DNA of 64,000 nt, taken from Desmodus rotundus (lineage: Eukaryota > Chordata > Mammalia > Chiroptera > Phyllostomidae). The first letter of the stretch is position 1. Each line of letters opens with the position of its first letter. This document shows positions 36,871 to 48,954 of this stretch, piece after piece. The notes beneath the pieces were generated by a model, which saw nothing but the letters and a program-made list of their open reading frames with translations, was not told where the DNA came from and did no database searches. The position numbers and the translations under genes are program-made. The stretch is taken from positions 84,398,797-84,462,796 of the forward strand of contig NC_071392.1 of NCBI RefSeq assembly GCF_022682495.2, read 5' to 3'.

Positions 36871-37734
36871 GGTCTAGCACTTTTTGAGTCCTCAGCCCTG
36901 CTGACAGATACGCCCAGGTCCCTGCCAAGAGCATGCCTACCCGGGCCTGATGCTGCACCAACCTTTATTCCTTGTCTGTTGTAGCTTCAGTTTCACCAGC
37001 TGGCTCCTTACCTCTTCTGCCTGCAAAGATAGCAGAGCTTCCTCGTCCAGAAAAAAGAAAAAGACTTAAAATGAAAGAAAAGAGAACTTGGACTCTCCTC
37101 TCTCCTCCAGCAACTGTGTTTTCTCCTCCCTCCCAAGCCTGCACCCACATTCCTGGATAGCCCTGCCTCCCCATCATTCACTCCCCACCCACTGATTCCT
37201 TCGTGCCTCACTGACTTTAGGCCTCCTGGTAACTTTGAAGCCATGAGCTCCCACGTGGTCCTTCCAAAGAGCTGCCCCCATATAGGTGGCAAACGCCGAG
37301 CACAACATACAAGTGCCATCCACATGCAGGACGATTTGGTTCCTTGGCTTGTTCTCCCTTCATTTCTTGGCCTGCATTTTCGGACCTAGCTACTGACCAA
37401 GCTGTTCTCCAATCTTTCTGTCCTCACCTCCCCCATCGGACTGACACTTTCTTGTCCCTCTGGCTGACAACCTGGGCTACTCTTCCAGTTTTCTTTTGCC
37501 TCTTTCCCAGCTAGGCCCAATGTAGCTAAAGACAACCCTGAAAAAAAAATCCATCTCCTGCCTGGGCCTGACCTCAGGATCTTCCGTCCCATGTACTGTT
37601 GCTCCTTGCACATACTGCTCCCGGCCTTAAAGACCATCAGCTACTTGCGTCATGTGAAGGATGGAGTCCGAGGTCTTCAGTCATAGGCTGTGGTTGCATG
37701 GGGAGAGCCATGGTGATGAGAGCACAGGGCCCAG

Positions 37735-37895
37735 CCAGGTTGTCCCAGAGCCAGTCCTGGCCCTGTCCTTGGCCAAGAAGCTAGGAGACCTTATGCAGGT
37801 TACTCTGAGTCCATTGTACCTACCTACAGATTTATTGAGAAAACTATGTGAAAGTAATCAGCCCAGCATCTGGTACAGAGTAAGATGTTAGCCAT
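37735..37895 (+). mobile_element. MIR SINE remnant
   Basis: GACCTTATGCAGGTTACTCT and CCAGCATCTGGTACAGAGTA correspond to the MIR 'GACCTTGGGCAAGTTACTTAAC' and 'CAGTGCCTGGCACATAGTA' boxes in sense orientation. Confidence 0.6.
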
Positions 37896-38659
37896 TGTCA
37901 TCATCCTGGCCTGTGGGGCGCCGTCCCAGAACCCCGGCAGTCTCGTCTGATGTAGAAGGAGAGGAACTCCAGCCTGCCCCAGGAGGGACCGGGGCCGGGA
38001 CTGAACAAGGCAGGGGCCTCATCTCTGCTTTTCTCTGTCTGTCTGCTTCATTCCTGCTGCAGACTGCCTTCCCATTGGTGGGCGTATGTGTGTGTTTGTT
38101 TTTAACTGGTCTCCCCATAGCTCCTGAGTTTCTGCACTCATAAAGCAACCAAGAATAAAGCAACTGCTGAATTCTCTGGAATTCAGCAGAGAATCTGAAT
38201 TCCAGGTTCTTGGGAGAAAGCATATGTTTACGTCAGCTTTCTGTTTACTGCAGTCCAAACAACTATGCTGCCATGTCGGGCGCGGGTCGTGAACGGTACT
38301 TAGAACAAATATGATGACAGGTGTCTACCTTGAGGGCCCAGGGTGTTTTCTGAGAAGACAGGTGTGGCTTATTGACACCTCAAAGGCATGTACTGCCTTC
38401 CCTGTTCAATCTCATTGCTTACTACATCCATTTAGGAAGTCTCCACTGGGCAAAACTCAATGCCAAATGTGTGTATATTCACACTCTAATTGTCAAACCA
38501 CTGCCCAGGTGTGGACTCTGCATTCCTCCCCCCTCCTCCACCCCCACACACTTACAGCCTGGATCTACTCTACTGCCTTCTATAAGTCACTCAAGTCAGA
38601 TTTCTGTAGTGGACCACTTCTGACCACCTCGTCCCACCGACAAGGTGCTCCTCCTTCCT

Positions 38660-38790
38660 TGAGCTTCTACAACACTCACCCTTTCTGCCTCATCGTCGCT
38701 GATGAAATGCTCTTGGATGCTATTGGTCTTCTGTGTAGACTGTAAGCTTTCAGAAGGCAAGGGGCACGCCTGATTTCTGTTCACAGATAC
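38660..38790 (+). mobile_element. LINE-2 3' end, with likely upstream L2 from about 38380
   Basis: TGTAGACTGTAAGCTTTCAG, AAGGCAAGGGGCACGCCTG and TCACAGATACTGGCTGAGTA match the L2 3' end. Upstream pyrimidine-rich sequence with TCCTTCCTTGAGCTTCTACA is also L2-like. Confidence 0.55.
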
Positions 38791-39808
38791 TGGCTGAGTA
38801 ATGACTCCCTGGGCACAGTGTCCCCTTCCCAAGCTAAAATAAATCCTGAGATGAAGTGGCCACTCAGGAGATCCCTGCCACTTTCGCATTGCCGTCTGGT
38901 TCTTTCTTGGTGGCCACAGTTGTGCCAAGTACAGCAGTTCCCCTAATTGCTTTCTCTGCCTTTTGAGAGAGAAAACGGTCATCAGGATGAGGCAGGAATC
39001 TAGTTCACATTCTGCATGTTGAGAGTTGGGCTTCAAGGAGATGTCAGGCTTCTTGCTGTCATTGCTGTAGTTAGATTCTGGGAAAGGTTTGTCACTTATA
39101 TTGGGAAAGGGTTATTTATCTCCTGCAGCTGGAGGAGTGTTCTGTACCCGATTACCTCAACCAAAGCAACTTCTGGTCGCTTCTCCTATTTTAGGAGACC
39201 CTCTGGGGAATCTTTTTATGATTCTGAGGCCTTCTGACACCACCATGTGACAGATTTTCCTCGCCTATGAGAACCAGCTGGAATTAACAGACGGCGCCTG
39301 TTGTCTGTCATCCTTAAGTGCAGGGTCCGGCACAAATAACGCCCTACTTTTACTACAGAATCATAAGCATGTAATTCTGTAACATAACAATATCACGTGG
39401 AGACACCATATGACATTTTAGGCAAAGTGCCCAAATTAGAGCTATAAATTATCACACCCATATTATTACTGTACCAATCACTCTCAAGCAGGCCCTACCT
39501 CTGCTGGACTGTATAGGTTAAACCGAGGTCTGCACCCTCTTTAGGGAGACAAAGCTGGTGGTGCTGTCAGCAATTAGAATCCATGACGGCTGCCAGGCTC
39601 CTCTGCCCAGTCTGTCTGTCAGCGATCATGCTGCCTCCCTTTCCTCTGCTGGACCCCAGTCACCCTCTAGCAGTGGGAGTCCTGTGCCCAGAACTGTAGA
39701 CAGAATTGAACTGTCTCACCTGCCTTTGGTGGGAAATTTAGGAACTATTGGTCCAGCTTCCTCCATTGTGGGGCTGAGATTTCCATTTTATTACAACGAA
39801 AAAAATCA

Positions 39809-40012
39809 GCCCTGGCTGGTGTGGCTCAGTGGATTGAGTGCCCACCTGAGAGCCAAAGGGTCTCTGGTTTGATTCCCAGTCAGGGCCTATGCCTGGGTTG
39901 CGGGCCAGGTCCCCAGTAGGGGGCGTGTGAGTGGAAACCACACATTGATGTTTCTCTCCTTCTCTTTCTCTTTCCCTCTATCTAAAAATAAATAAATAAA
40001 ATCTTTAAAAAT
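39809..40012 (+). mobile_element. VES SINE, forward orientation, well preserved
   Basis: The head GCCCTGGCTGGTGTGGCTCA is intact. Pol III promoter boxes are visible as TGGCTCAGTGG (A) and GGTTTGATTCC (B). The GGGCCAGGTCCCCAGTAGGG spacer marks a younger subfamily. The tail is AAAATAAATAAATAAAATCT. Confidence 0.95.
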
Positions 40013-40142
40013 TCAGTCTTGTCCAGTCCACAGTGGGGTGGCCATTATTTTGGCAACTTTCCAGTCACCTCCTCCTTTCTTCACCGTAGTATCCTCCCCT
40101 GGAGTTCTGTACTCTGGTTTGTGCATTTCTTAGACAATAATT

Positions 40143-40324
40143 AAAAAAATATATATGTTTATTGATTTTTAGAGAAAGAGAGACATCAATTGGCTGCCTC
40201 CCATTTGTACTCTGACCAGGAATCAAACTTGCAACCTAGGTACATGCTCTGAGTGGGAATGAAACTCTCAACCTTTTGGTGTATGGGACGATGCTCCAAC
40301 CAACTGAGCCACACCAGCCAGGGC
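40143..40324 (-). mobile_element. VES SINE, reverse orientation, with target-site duplication
   Basis: The reverse complement of VES, with the ACTGAGCCACACCAGCCAGG head at the right. GACAATAATT at 40133-40142 and 40325-40334 is a clean 10-bp target-site duplication. It lies only about 130 bases from the forward VES at 39809, making an inverted SINE pair. Confidence 0.95.
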
Positions 40325-40904
40325 GACAATAATTTTTTTTAATATCAAAACCCTTCCTGTTCTTTTTCCTTTTATTATTGGTTCTCTGTCATCTCATTTT
40401 AGATACATATTCCAGGAAGTCAAGATTTCTCTGCTTGTGCCTCTCAGTAGGGGACCTCTGAGAGCCAGGCTGGATCTGTCATTTCTGTACCACCCCCCGC
40501 CCTGCCCACTGATGAATTTCCTTGCACCTATGCAAGAATTTACTCAATGCTCTGTGGAGCACAGAACACTGTTCTTGTTTAGAAGATCCAGATATATAAA
40601 GTCCTAGCAAACTTACTGGGTTTCTCCTTCTCTTAACCTATTTTGTCATATTCTTTGACGTTATTTTCTCTTATCTTTGGTTTTATTCTGCCTCACCAGA
40701 AATATCTTTTCATTGTCATCTTGCCACCTTGTCTAGGAGCCCTTTATCTTGTCTAACAAACCAGACTGTGAAGAATCATTTCCCTAGCGTCTTTCATCTC
40801 TGGGAGCAGAGGCGGGAGCTCGCTCTTGCAGATTCATTCACAGGCTGGAGAATGAAAAGTGTAGCCAGCCAGGCCCTAGGAATCACTGACTGGGGCCCTA
40901 TAGA

Positions 40905-41117
40905 TTTTTTTATAAAAGATTTTTATTTATTTTTAGAGAGGGAGGGAGGGAGGGAGAAAGAGAGGGAGAGAAACATCAATGTGTGGTTGCCTCTCATGCA
41001 CCCCCTACTGGGGACCTGGCCTGCAACCCAGGAGTGTGCCCTGATTGGGAATTGTACCGGTGACCCTTTGGTTTGCAGGCTGACACTCAATCCACTGAGC
41101 CACACCAGCCAGGGCTG
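40905..41117 (-). mobile_element. VES SINE, reverse orientation
   Basis: Contains the GGGAGGGAGGGAGGGAGAAA body, the TGGGGACCTGGCCTGCAACC spacer complement and the head complement CACTGAGCCACACCAGCCAG. It belongs to the younger 'GGGCCAGGTCCCCAGTAGGG' subfamily. Confidence 0.95.
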
Positions 41118-42234
41118 CTTTCAGATCTTTTTCATGAGTCCTCTCGCCACTACTCTGGGGCAGGGTTAAGCCTGCAGTACTGAGATTATCAGGGTCATGG
41201 CAAAAGAAGCCTGTGAGATAAAAATCAAACAGCCACCTACAGGGCCCACTTGGTCCCGGAGAGCATTCTACTTTTGGAGGCAAGACTGGGGAGAGTCCAA
41301 ATCACTCATATCTGGAGAGAAGGGCTTGTGGGATTTGGGGGTGAGTCGGACTGGAAGTGGCCTTGGAGACCTACACTGAAGCTTATGAGCTTATGCCCTC
41401 AGCAGGCTTGACTGTGGGCCATCATGCTGGGGACCCCTGGAGAAGGACTGGCCTGGAGCTCTGATTGCCCAGCTTGGCCAGACGTGAGCATCTTCCATGT
41501 GTTCACCCCTTTCCATCTCTTCCTCCTTCCCTGGGGTCCCCACACTCACTAGGAGTTATGGTCTCCAGTGACCTTCCCACTCAGACCGGTCTATGTTGCT
41601 CTTAAAACCCCTGACTGCCTTGGGTTTTTAATTTATTTTCCTGGCGGGGGAGGTGGGGGAAGCCTTAGGAGATGGAAGTACTAAGGAGCATAGGCCCAAT
41701 AATTGTATCTGCAGCCCGATTCCTAAGAGGGTGAAGTGCGCGGTGGCAGAGTGGGGTGCAGGCGATTGAAATGAAAGGAAGAAAAGAAGGAGAGACCGCG
41801 TGGAAAGACAACAAGGTCGGCTTTACTGGATTCCGCCTCCAGCTGAACAGTCACCAAGAACGGCTTGATGCCGTTTTGCATAATGGACCGTGAAGGTTCT
41901 CTTGCAGCTCTCTAATTTGCTGTTGGGAGAGCAAAGGAGAGCATTTTAGTTCTTCACCGCAGAGAGGTTTTAAGTGCAATGCTTGTCAAGGTTACGTACT
42001 TGTGGCTAGCACCAGGCCTGGCATGCCAAGAGCAAAGAGGAAGTCTTTATGAATCTATAATAATAGATAGCATCTCATTTTTTCCCAGCACAAATGTCGG
42101 AAATCCAAAACGGTATAAGGTTGTCATGTTGTTACTTCTTTTTTGGTCTTTTCATTTGGAAGATAGCAAAGGAGAGCACCTCCTGTTATTCTCTGTGATG
42201 TTTCTGCCCCTTGAACTTCTGAGGTCAATGCGGG

Positions 42235-42345
42235 AGGCTGCCTGGTCCCTGGAAGGGCAGAGAATTTGCATCCAGAGCCGGGGTCTGAGCCCTGACTTTA
42301 CCAGTTGGTAGCTGAGTGATCTTGGTGCAAGTTTGTTCTGTGTCG
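42235..42345 (+). mobile_element. MIR SINE fragment
   Basis: CTGACTTTACCAGTTGGTAG, then CTGAGTGATCTTGGTGCAAG, then TTTGTTCTGTGTC matches the MIR core in sense orientation. Confidence 0.65.
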
Positions 42346-42714
42346 CCCGTGGGTGATGGTTCTTGCTCATCCCCACTCCCCTCCCCCTGCCCCTGCCAGG
42401 TGCTGTAAAGATAAAGGCAAATGCTAGAGACGAGAGTGATCAGGAAACTGCAGGAGTGGTTTATAAATATTACAGTAATTACCAATGATACAGCTGTAGT
42501 TTTAGGGTCCCCTCATCCCCCTCTTCCCCTCCCAGTTTCAGCTACCTGAACCCAGGAAGAGGGGTGCAGCCGTTCTGAGGGGTATCATGATGTAACTTTT
42601 ATTCGGAGACTCAAGGTCTTAGACCCAGAGCGAGACACAGCAGGAGACCATCCTTCTCCCTCTGACAGGCTCCAGTGCCTGTTGGCACATGACCACGTCT
42701 TCCACATGATCCTT

Positions 42715-42900
42715 TTTTTAAAAAATCATTTTTCATCTTTCAATTACAGTTGACATACCATATTATATTAGTTTCAGGTGTGCACCCCAGTGAATAGAAA
42801 TTATATAACTAAGCCTGATCATGCTGAGAAATCTCGTACCTGTCTGACGCCATATGCAGTTATTAGAATATTGTTGACTTTACTCTTTATGCTGTTCTTT
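42715..42900 (-). mobile_element. LINE-1 3' UTR fragment
   Basis: TTTCAATTACAGTTGACATA, TATTAGTTTCAGGTGTGCAC and TATGCAGTTATTAGAATATT are the reverse complement of the same L1 3' end seen at 24110-24475. Confidence 0.75.
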
Positions 42901-43378
42901 ACAGAAAGAAAGAGGCAGTTGAAAGAGATCAGCTCAGGCTCAGGATGCTCATCTGTCCCTCTCCTATGGCAGCCTTGAAAAACTGTTAGCTAAACCAGGA
43001 CTCCCAGTTAAATACTTTGCAGTGGCTATCATGAGCTGAGTCCCTTCCGTGTGGGCCCAGCCCCCTCAAGTCCCAACCTGATCCAGCGGGGAGCAGCTGG
43101 GTTTTCAGGGGGCAGAGGCTTTTGTCGCCTCTCTCACTTGGGTTCCACCCTCGAGGGGATATAGAGAAGACAGCGGGAGAAGAGAAATCCTGCGCAGTTT
43201 TCACTTTACCCTCATTCTTTCCCACAGAGAATTATAGAGAATCTTTGGTAGAAATCCCTGCCCTGTCCACCTTTCAGTTCTAAAGCCTGGTGGAATGTGC
43301 CCTTGCCATGCGTCTGGGCAGTCACCTCAGCACTGACATCACTCACACACAGGCCCTTTAAAATCTGATACAGTTTGG

Positions 43379-43584
43379 CCCTGGCTGGTGTGGCTCAGTG
43401 GATTGAGTGCCAGCCTGTGAACCAAAGGGTCGCCGGTTCAATTCCCAGTCAGGCACATGCCTGGGTTGTGGGCCAGGTCCCCAGTAGGGGGCTCATGAGA
43501 GGCAACCACCCCCTGATGTTTTTGTCCCTCTCTTTCTCCCTCCCTTCACCTCTTTCTAAAACTATATGAATAAAATCTTTAAAA
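43379..43584 (+). mobile_element. VES SINE, forward orientation, with long target-site duplication
   Basis: Intact head (CCCTGGCTGGTGTGGCTCAG), B-box region GCCGGTTCAATTCCCAGTC and tail AATAAAATCTTTAAAA. The flank AAAATCTGATACAGTTTGG (43360-43378) recurs at 43585-43603 with one mismatch, a 19-base target-site duplication that indicates a relatively recent insertion. Confidence 0.97.
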
Positions 43585-43684
43585 AAAATCTAATACAGTT
43601 TGGTGGCATTCCATTTGGTATTGTAATTTGGCCATTCCTTTCATCCTTTTATCCTTTAATACAACATATCACCAGAGGATATGT

Positions 43685-43888
43685 TATATTAATTTGAGAG
43701 AGAAAGAAGAGAGAGAAAGGGAGAGAGAGAGAAACAAACATTGATGTGAGAGAGGAACATCAGTTGCCTTCTGTATGCATCCCAGCAAGGAATTGAATGC
43801 ATGACCTAGGCATGCACCCTGACCGGGAATCAAACCCTCAACCTTTTGGTGTACAGCTGGCACTTCAACCAAGCCACCTGGCCAGGCC
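43685..43888 (-). mobile_element. VES SINE, reverse orientation, with target-site duplication
   Basis: AG-rich body (AGAGAGAAAGGGAGAGAGAG), B-box complement region and a degraded head complement GCCACCTGGCCAGG. TGTAATTTGGCCATT occurs perfectly at 43622-43636 and 43889-43903. The 48 bases between the left copy and the recognisable body would then be part of the insertion (tail or transduced sequence). Confidence 0.92.
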
Positions 43889-44799
43889 TGTAATTTGGCC
43901 ATTTTAATACCACTGAGTAGAGAAACAGTTTGGGGCCTGCTTACCTGACACAGGCCTAGATGATGTGGTGTGGAGTGTCCTTCCCTTTAGTCCCAGGGCC
44001 TGCTTCAGATATGAGGTGTGGCTACCCTGTGCACTGGCTCAGCCGTTAGTCATGGGTGAAGAAGGCATCCAGACTCTAGCAGTCTAGGCACAGGGCATGA
44101 GGGAGGAGGAGGGTACGAGAGATCTTGGGCCTTTGTGGGGTGAGTCTTGGGTAGCACTCCAGCAGAGTTGGGAGAATTAAAGTCAGGTATTCAGCTCAGA
44201 AAGGTGCAGAGAGGCGAGGACAGAGGAGAGGACCTCTACATCAGGACCGTGGGAAGAGGGCATATCCGGCCTGGAGCCTCAGATCCAGCAGGTGCCGAGT
44301 TGTTTCGTTCTCTTGGCTTGTCTGGGTAGTAACTCTGGCTTGGCCTGCTATGCTGCTCCCTGCAAGGATATCTGGTTCCCTTATTCATGAGCACATTCAG
44401 TTCAGGGTCTGGCAGATCCCAGATGCTCAAGGATTATTTTGAGGCACTAAGAAGAAGCTACCTGTCGAGTGGGGATTGGTGAGCAGGGAGTGTTTTCTTA
44501 GCAAACAGACTTGGCCTTGCCTTTGGTTTCTGCAGGAGACCAACTCTTCTGCTCATTCACTTTATCTTCTGTCAAGATGCTAATGGGGGCTGGTTTTCAT
44601 TCCCGTTAACCTTTCCTGGCTGGGCGTCTGCTGCTGACAGCAGGGCACGTGCCTCTTGTCACGGAGGTTTCCAAAGTCGGGGAAAAGAGGCAGGGCAGCA
44701 AAACCCTCAACGTTTGCACTGGAGCCAAAGGGGAAGGAGTGCTTTCGGCTAGTCTTCAGGGACAGAGGTTTGGGAAGAGGATTAACCAATCTTTTTATG

Positions 44800-44915
44800 C
44801 CTCACTGTAGCATTTGTTGCAAGTTTTCGGCATGTCAGGCACACTGCTACGCTGGGAATGCGGTGATGAAAAGACCCTGCTCTTAGGAAGCCAGGGCCCA
44901 GCAGGGCATGCTAGA
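44800..44915 (-). mobile_element. LINE-2 3' end fragment
   Basis: TCAGGCACACTGCTACGCTG, then GGGAATGCGGTGATGAAAAG, then ACCCTGCTCTTAGGAAGCC is the L2 3' end in reverse orientation. Confidence 0.6.
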
Positions 44916-44944
44916 AGCTTGCTGATGGACTCTAGATTCTTTCT

Positions 44945-45153
44945 TCTTTAAAGAGTTAATTTATTTTATTATTGGAGAGCAGGAAAGGGAGGGAGAAAGA
45001 AAGGGGGAGAAACGTTGATCAATTGCATCTCTTACATGCCCTTGTCCGGGGACCGAACCTTCCACCCAGGCATGTGCCCTGACTGGGAATCAAACTGGCG
45101 ACCTTTCTCTTTGCAGGATGGTGCCCAACAAACTGAGCCACATCATTCAGAGC
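44945..45153 (-). mobile_element. VES SINE, reverse orientation, diverged
   Basis: Tail side TTAATTTATTTTATTATTGG, body AGGGAGGGAGAAAGAAAGGG and spacer CATGTGCCCTGACTGGGAAT are clear. The head complement (ACTGAGCCACATCATTCAGA) is mutated. No convincing target-site duplication remains. Confidence 0.9.
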
Positions 45154-45204
45154 CCAGATGTGTTTTAATAGAATCTTAGGGACCTGGGATTCTGGCAGAC
45201 TTTT

Positions 45205-45300
45205 TGTTTGTTTAACTTTTTATTTTGAGATACTGTTATGTCACAGAAAGGTCCTCCGTGAACCTCTTGCATCACTCTTGTACAATCTGGGAGAATTTTA
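45205..45300 (-). mobile_element. Possible LINE-1 3' end remnant
   Basis: AACTTTTTATTTTGAGATAC, followed by a segment ending CTTGTACAATCT, resembles an old L1 3' terminus in reverse. It is short and diverged. Confidence 0.4.
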
Positions 45301-45604
45301 AGTGTGTTTGAGCGTGTTTTCTCTGCACTGTCTCCCACCCCTTCTTTTTTTTTTTTTTAATCTTAAGTGAATCTTCCTCATCTCACCCCCACCAGCTTGT
45401 CATGCAGTAGGGTTTCTCCAGTCATGCAGTGAAGTCGTTTAATTACCACGCATTCATCTTAGGTTGGTGACTTGCAAGCTAAGAGCGTTGTTCTGAAGAG
45501 AGGAAGCTCACAATGGGAGTTCCCAGCTCGATCCACTTCTCTCATTAACTGGTACATCATAGGGCATCACTAGGGGAACTGAGACTTTCTGGCTTAAAAG
45601 GAGT

Positions 45605-45790
45605 AATAGTAATTGATATTGTTACAATGGCAGCAACACAATTAAGCATTTGCCATGGGCTTTGTATGGGTTGCCATGTTGTATCCTCACGAGTCTAAGG
45701 GGTAGGTGCTGTGACCATTCCTCACAGAGTCTGAGAGCTTAATTGACAAGACTGCTAAGCAGCAGATCATCCACCTCTGGGCCCCAGCCC
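45605..45790 (-). mobile_element. MIR SINE
   Basis: AGCATTTGCCATGGGCTTTG, TATCCTCACGAGTCTAAGGG and GTAGGTGCTGTGACCATTCC follow MIR in reverse orientation. Confidence 0.65.
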
Positions 45791-45959
45791 ATCACCTGCA
45801 TTTACCAAAGGAGTGAGTCGATACCAGAGGACTTTCAGGAGCCTCGTGGAGCTACGTCAGGGGACCAGGAACCTCCAGTGCAGCTCAGAGCCCAAAGCAC
45901 AGTCCCCTCCCTTTGTTCTGAACCGAGGTCTAGCGTCATAGTACGTGCAGCCTGATGTT

Positions 45960-48635
45960 GGGTAGAATTTTCTGGGAGCTTATTTTTACGCTTCTTGAAT
46001 GAGCAGCGTTGAGTCCCCAATAGTTCTTCTCTCACTGATTTGGGATTTATGGCCATTACAGTAGGGATTGGGATGAAAGCAGCTTTCCCAGCACTATTGG
46101 AGGGCAGGGTCCCATAAACAAGTAAACATGGGGAAAGGAGAACTGAGTCCTTAGAAGCATTTGAGCAGATTTTATTTGCAGATAGGTAATCCATGTACCA
46201 ACTTCAAGAGTCTTATTTATTTTTTTTCCTGTGAAGCAGATTAATCAGAGTGGCTGACAGGCTCAGTGGCAAGCGTACCGCTGAAGGAGACACTGAGAGA
46301 GAACTCATTTTACAGGCCAGGCCAGGACCCTGCTCTGGGCCACCCCTAGGTCCCCCTTGCTTGCATGTGTGCCTGAGTTTCATTGTAGAAATACGTGGGT
46401 GTTTGTCAGCAGGAGATGGGACTAGGAAGCTGTTTCTGGGAGGGTGGGTGAGAGAGGTGTCACTTGGAAAAAGACCTATTTTGGGGAAAGGGGGAGCCTC
46501 CTGGTGTAGGGGGTGTGGGGCTAAGTGGTGTTTCAGAAATGGGGGCTGATCGATGGCCTTTTTCTTCTTAGAGAGCAAGCCAGTTTCTTATCTTTTATGA
46601 CAACCGTGTCTTTGAAACTCCCTACTCCATTGACTGGTTCCCAGAATGTTGCTGTTTGAACCCAAGGATGCTCCTGAGGCAGAGCTGAAGTGCCACCTTC
46701 CTGATGCCCAGGCTTACTCAGGGGTTTTGGGGCCCCCCTTCCCAGGGCTTCCCTGGGTCCTTCCTCCCTAGCTTTTTGGGCTCTTTCTCTTCGATGCTCC
46801 CTAACATCCTATTCTAAGCAGGATGGGAAGACCCCATGTGGTCTCTCTTCAATTCTCTGCTGATGGCAGGTGGGAAGGTGTCCTCTCTTCTCTCCCTTCT
46901 TCCTGGCCACACATTCGGGGATCAGAAATCTGGAATCCTGGGGACAATTCTGTGTGGTCCACACAGCGGCTGCTTTTGTCTTTTACTTTGTTGTCAACAT
47001 TGGACAGGTGTCACACGATAATCACAGAACCTAATTCCTCATGGAGCGGTGAGGGTCCACGTGGTGGCTGCCACTTTAGGGTACTCTCTCTTGTTGATCA
47101 GAATCCCATGGCCTGCACTCTGTTACTGCCTTTGTCTGCCTCACCCATCCTAAAGCCACAGAAAAGCGAATGGTTGCCTTTGGTTCTGTTCGCTGCTGGT
47201 GGGGCACGCTCTCAGGGGACTCGTACATCAGTGCTGGAGCGCGGGTGGTCCTCAGCAAGAGGGACCATTGCAGTTGCCGGAGTGCTCAGTGTGGGGAGAT
47301 GGATGAGGAACAGTGAGAGGAGAAGGGCCACCTACCTGATCACTAGAACAACCGTCCAGGTGCCTCCGGGTCCCCATCCACCCTCTGACGAAGTATGAAA
47401 ACCGAGTGAGAACTTCCACTGTTTCTCTCCAGGAGCCTGGACACCTTCTCTGAGTTTCTTGGATCCCTCATCATTTTTGGCTCATTCATTGCCAGACACT
47501 AAGTGACAAGCTGAAGATGGTGGGGAAGAGCTTTCGTCCCTAACACTCATGAAGGTCTCAGTGCTCTGTCCCTTCAATGTCCCTCCCACCCCCCAACTTC
47601 TATCCCTTACCACCCCCTCCTCCCATCCTTCTTCCTTTCCCTTTCTCTGGCCATCTTTATTTACCCCTCTCCTTCATTTTATTTTTTCCCAACTAGCAAT
47701 TCTTAGCTTGTATTACATGTCTACGTTTCCAGAAAATTCCTCATCTGTTCCTGCCACTTGCCCTGACTACGCCCCCTTCCCGCATCTCTTTGGCTCCATT
47801 CTACTTTCCTTGGTTGTGCAAAGTGCATCCCGACTGTGGAGCAACACTCAACTGCCCACGAAAGCTTTCTTCCAGACCCTTCTGTGCCCTGCGGCACCCA
47901 CCCTGAAATCCGGAACCACTGGAGTAGATGCTCAACAACCCAGGACATGAACTTAGACCTGAAAGATCTGGTGGTATTTGGAGGAAATTGGGATTTAATT
48001 AGTGTTTCCTTTCACGCCACTGTCCATATGCCTCTGTTACATTTGTGGGCCTGTGTGGGTATCCTCCGAGAATTTAATTACATGAGATTTCTCCTCTTTG
48101 TTAAAATCTAATAAACACATAATATATTAATTTGAAACTGGCTCTGTTGCCAAAAGTGAGATGCTTAATTTGAATAGGGACTTAACTTTTCTTCTCTTTA
48201 ATAAGAAGATGGTAGTCTCACGAATTCTTGTTTCACTGATGGGTGGGTGATTTTTTTTTCCTCACATAGGAGGTAACAATGGGTAACCTAAACCGCAACA
48301 CTTGCTCTGATTTTGTCTGCTTTTTGTTTGGACCCGGAAAGTTTGCTGTGAAAACAAAGGGGCTGACATCTAGATGGCGCCTGTGGTGCTTGGTTTTGCC
48401 GCCTCCAGCCGAGGGTAGTTCATTCACCAAGAGCAGTGATTTGTTGGTGTGTGTGAAGGTGAGGAACAACTCTACTCCTCCTTGTGTGGGATGCGTTGGC
48501 CCCTTCTCCTGTGGTTCGTGGGGCCTTGTGTGGTTCCAGCGGTTCCCCAAATCCAGCTGCCACTGAGTGGGCTGTAAGCACTGCCCAGAAAGAGAATTTG
48601 AGGGAGCAGCAGAGGGGCCCGAGCTGAATGAAAAT
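45960..48635. other. Unique stretch, no gene recognised
   Basis: The longest frame, 191 codons at 46823-47398 plus, shows no domain, no signal peptide and no repeat structure, and is not flanked by convincing splice sites. A pyrimidine-rich patch at 47560-47720 contains only simple C/T-rich sequence, possibly decayed L2. Confidence 0.5.
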
Positions 48636-48639
48636 GACC

Positions 48640-48750
48640 CAGCTGGCACTCAGATGACCCCTGCGTTGAAAGCTCTGATTACAACGCCCGTTTTTCAGAT
48701 GAAGAGGCGGAGGCTGGGTGTAGTTCGAAGTCATGGCAGGGATGCTTGCG
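48640..48750 (-). mobile_element. MIR SINE remnant
   Basis: CCCGTTTTTCAGATGAAGAG, then GCGGAGGCTGGGTGTAGTTC, is the decayed reverse complement of the MIR 'CCCATTTTACAGATGAGGAA' region. Confidence 0.5.
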
Positions 48751-48794
48751 GGGGCCGTGTTTCATGGGTACGGAGTCTCCCTTGGGAAGAGGAA

Positions 48795-48930
48795 GACGGT
48801 CTGGAGATGGGTGGGGGTGACGGCGGCACAGCAGTGTGGATGAGCTGAATGCCTCCGACCTGTGCGCTACTTAAAAATGGTTCAGTGTCACACATTCTTT
48901 ACCGCAATACAAAGTTTCATAATTGCTAGT
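48795..48930 (+). mobile_element. LINE-1 3' terminus
   Basis: CTGGAGATGGGTGGGGGTGA, then GAATGCCTCCGACCTGTGCG, then a TACTTAAAAATGGTTCAGTG segment and TTTACCGCAATAC form the final part of an L1 3' UTR. It precedes a second, longer copy of the same type (48955-49330). Confidence 0.7.
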
Positions 48931-48954
48931 CATTAATGTGAAAACACACAAAAT

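Noticed and set aside
39809..39880. tRNA-like gene at VES heads (A and B boxes)
   Set aside because: The boxes belong to the SINE promoter. The cloverleaf is degraded and followed by the SINE body, so no functional tRNA is expected.
46823..47398. 191-codon open frame on the plus strand
   Set aside because: The translation has no recognisable domain, signal peptide or repeat, no plausible splice or promoter context, and a composition typical of random GC-rich DNA.
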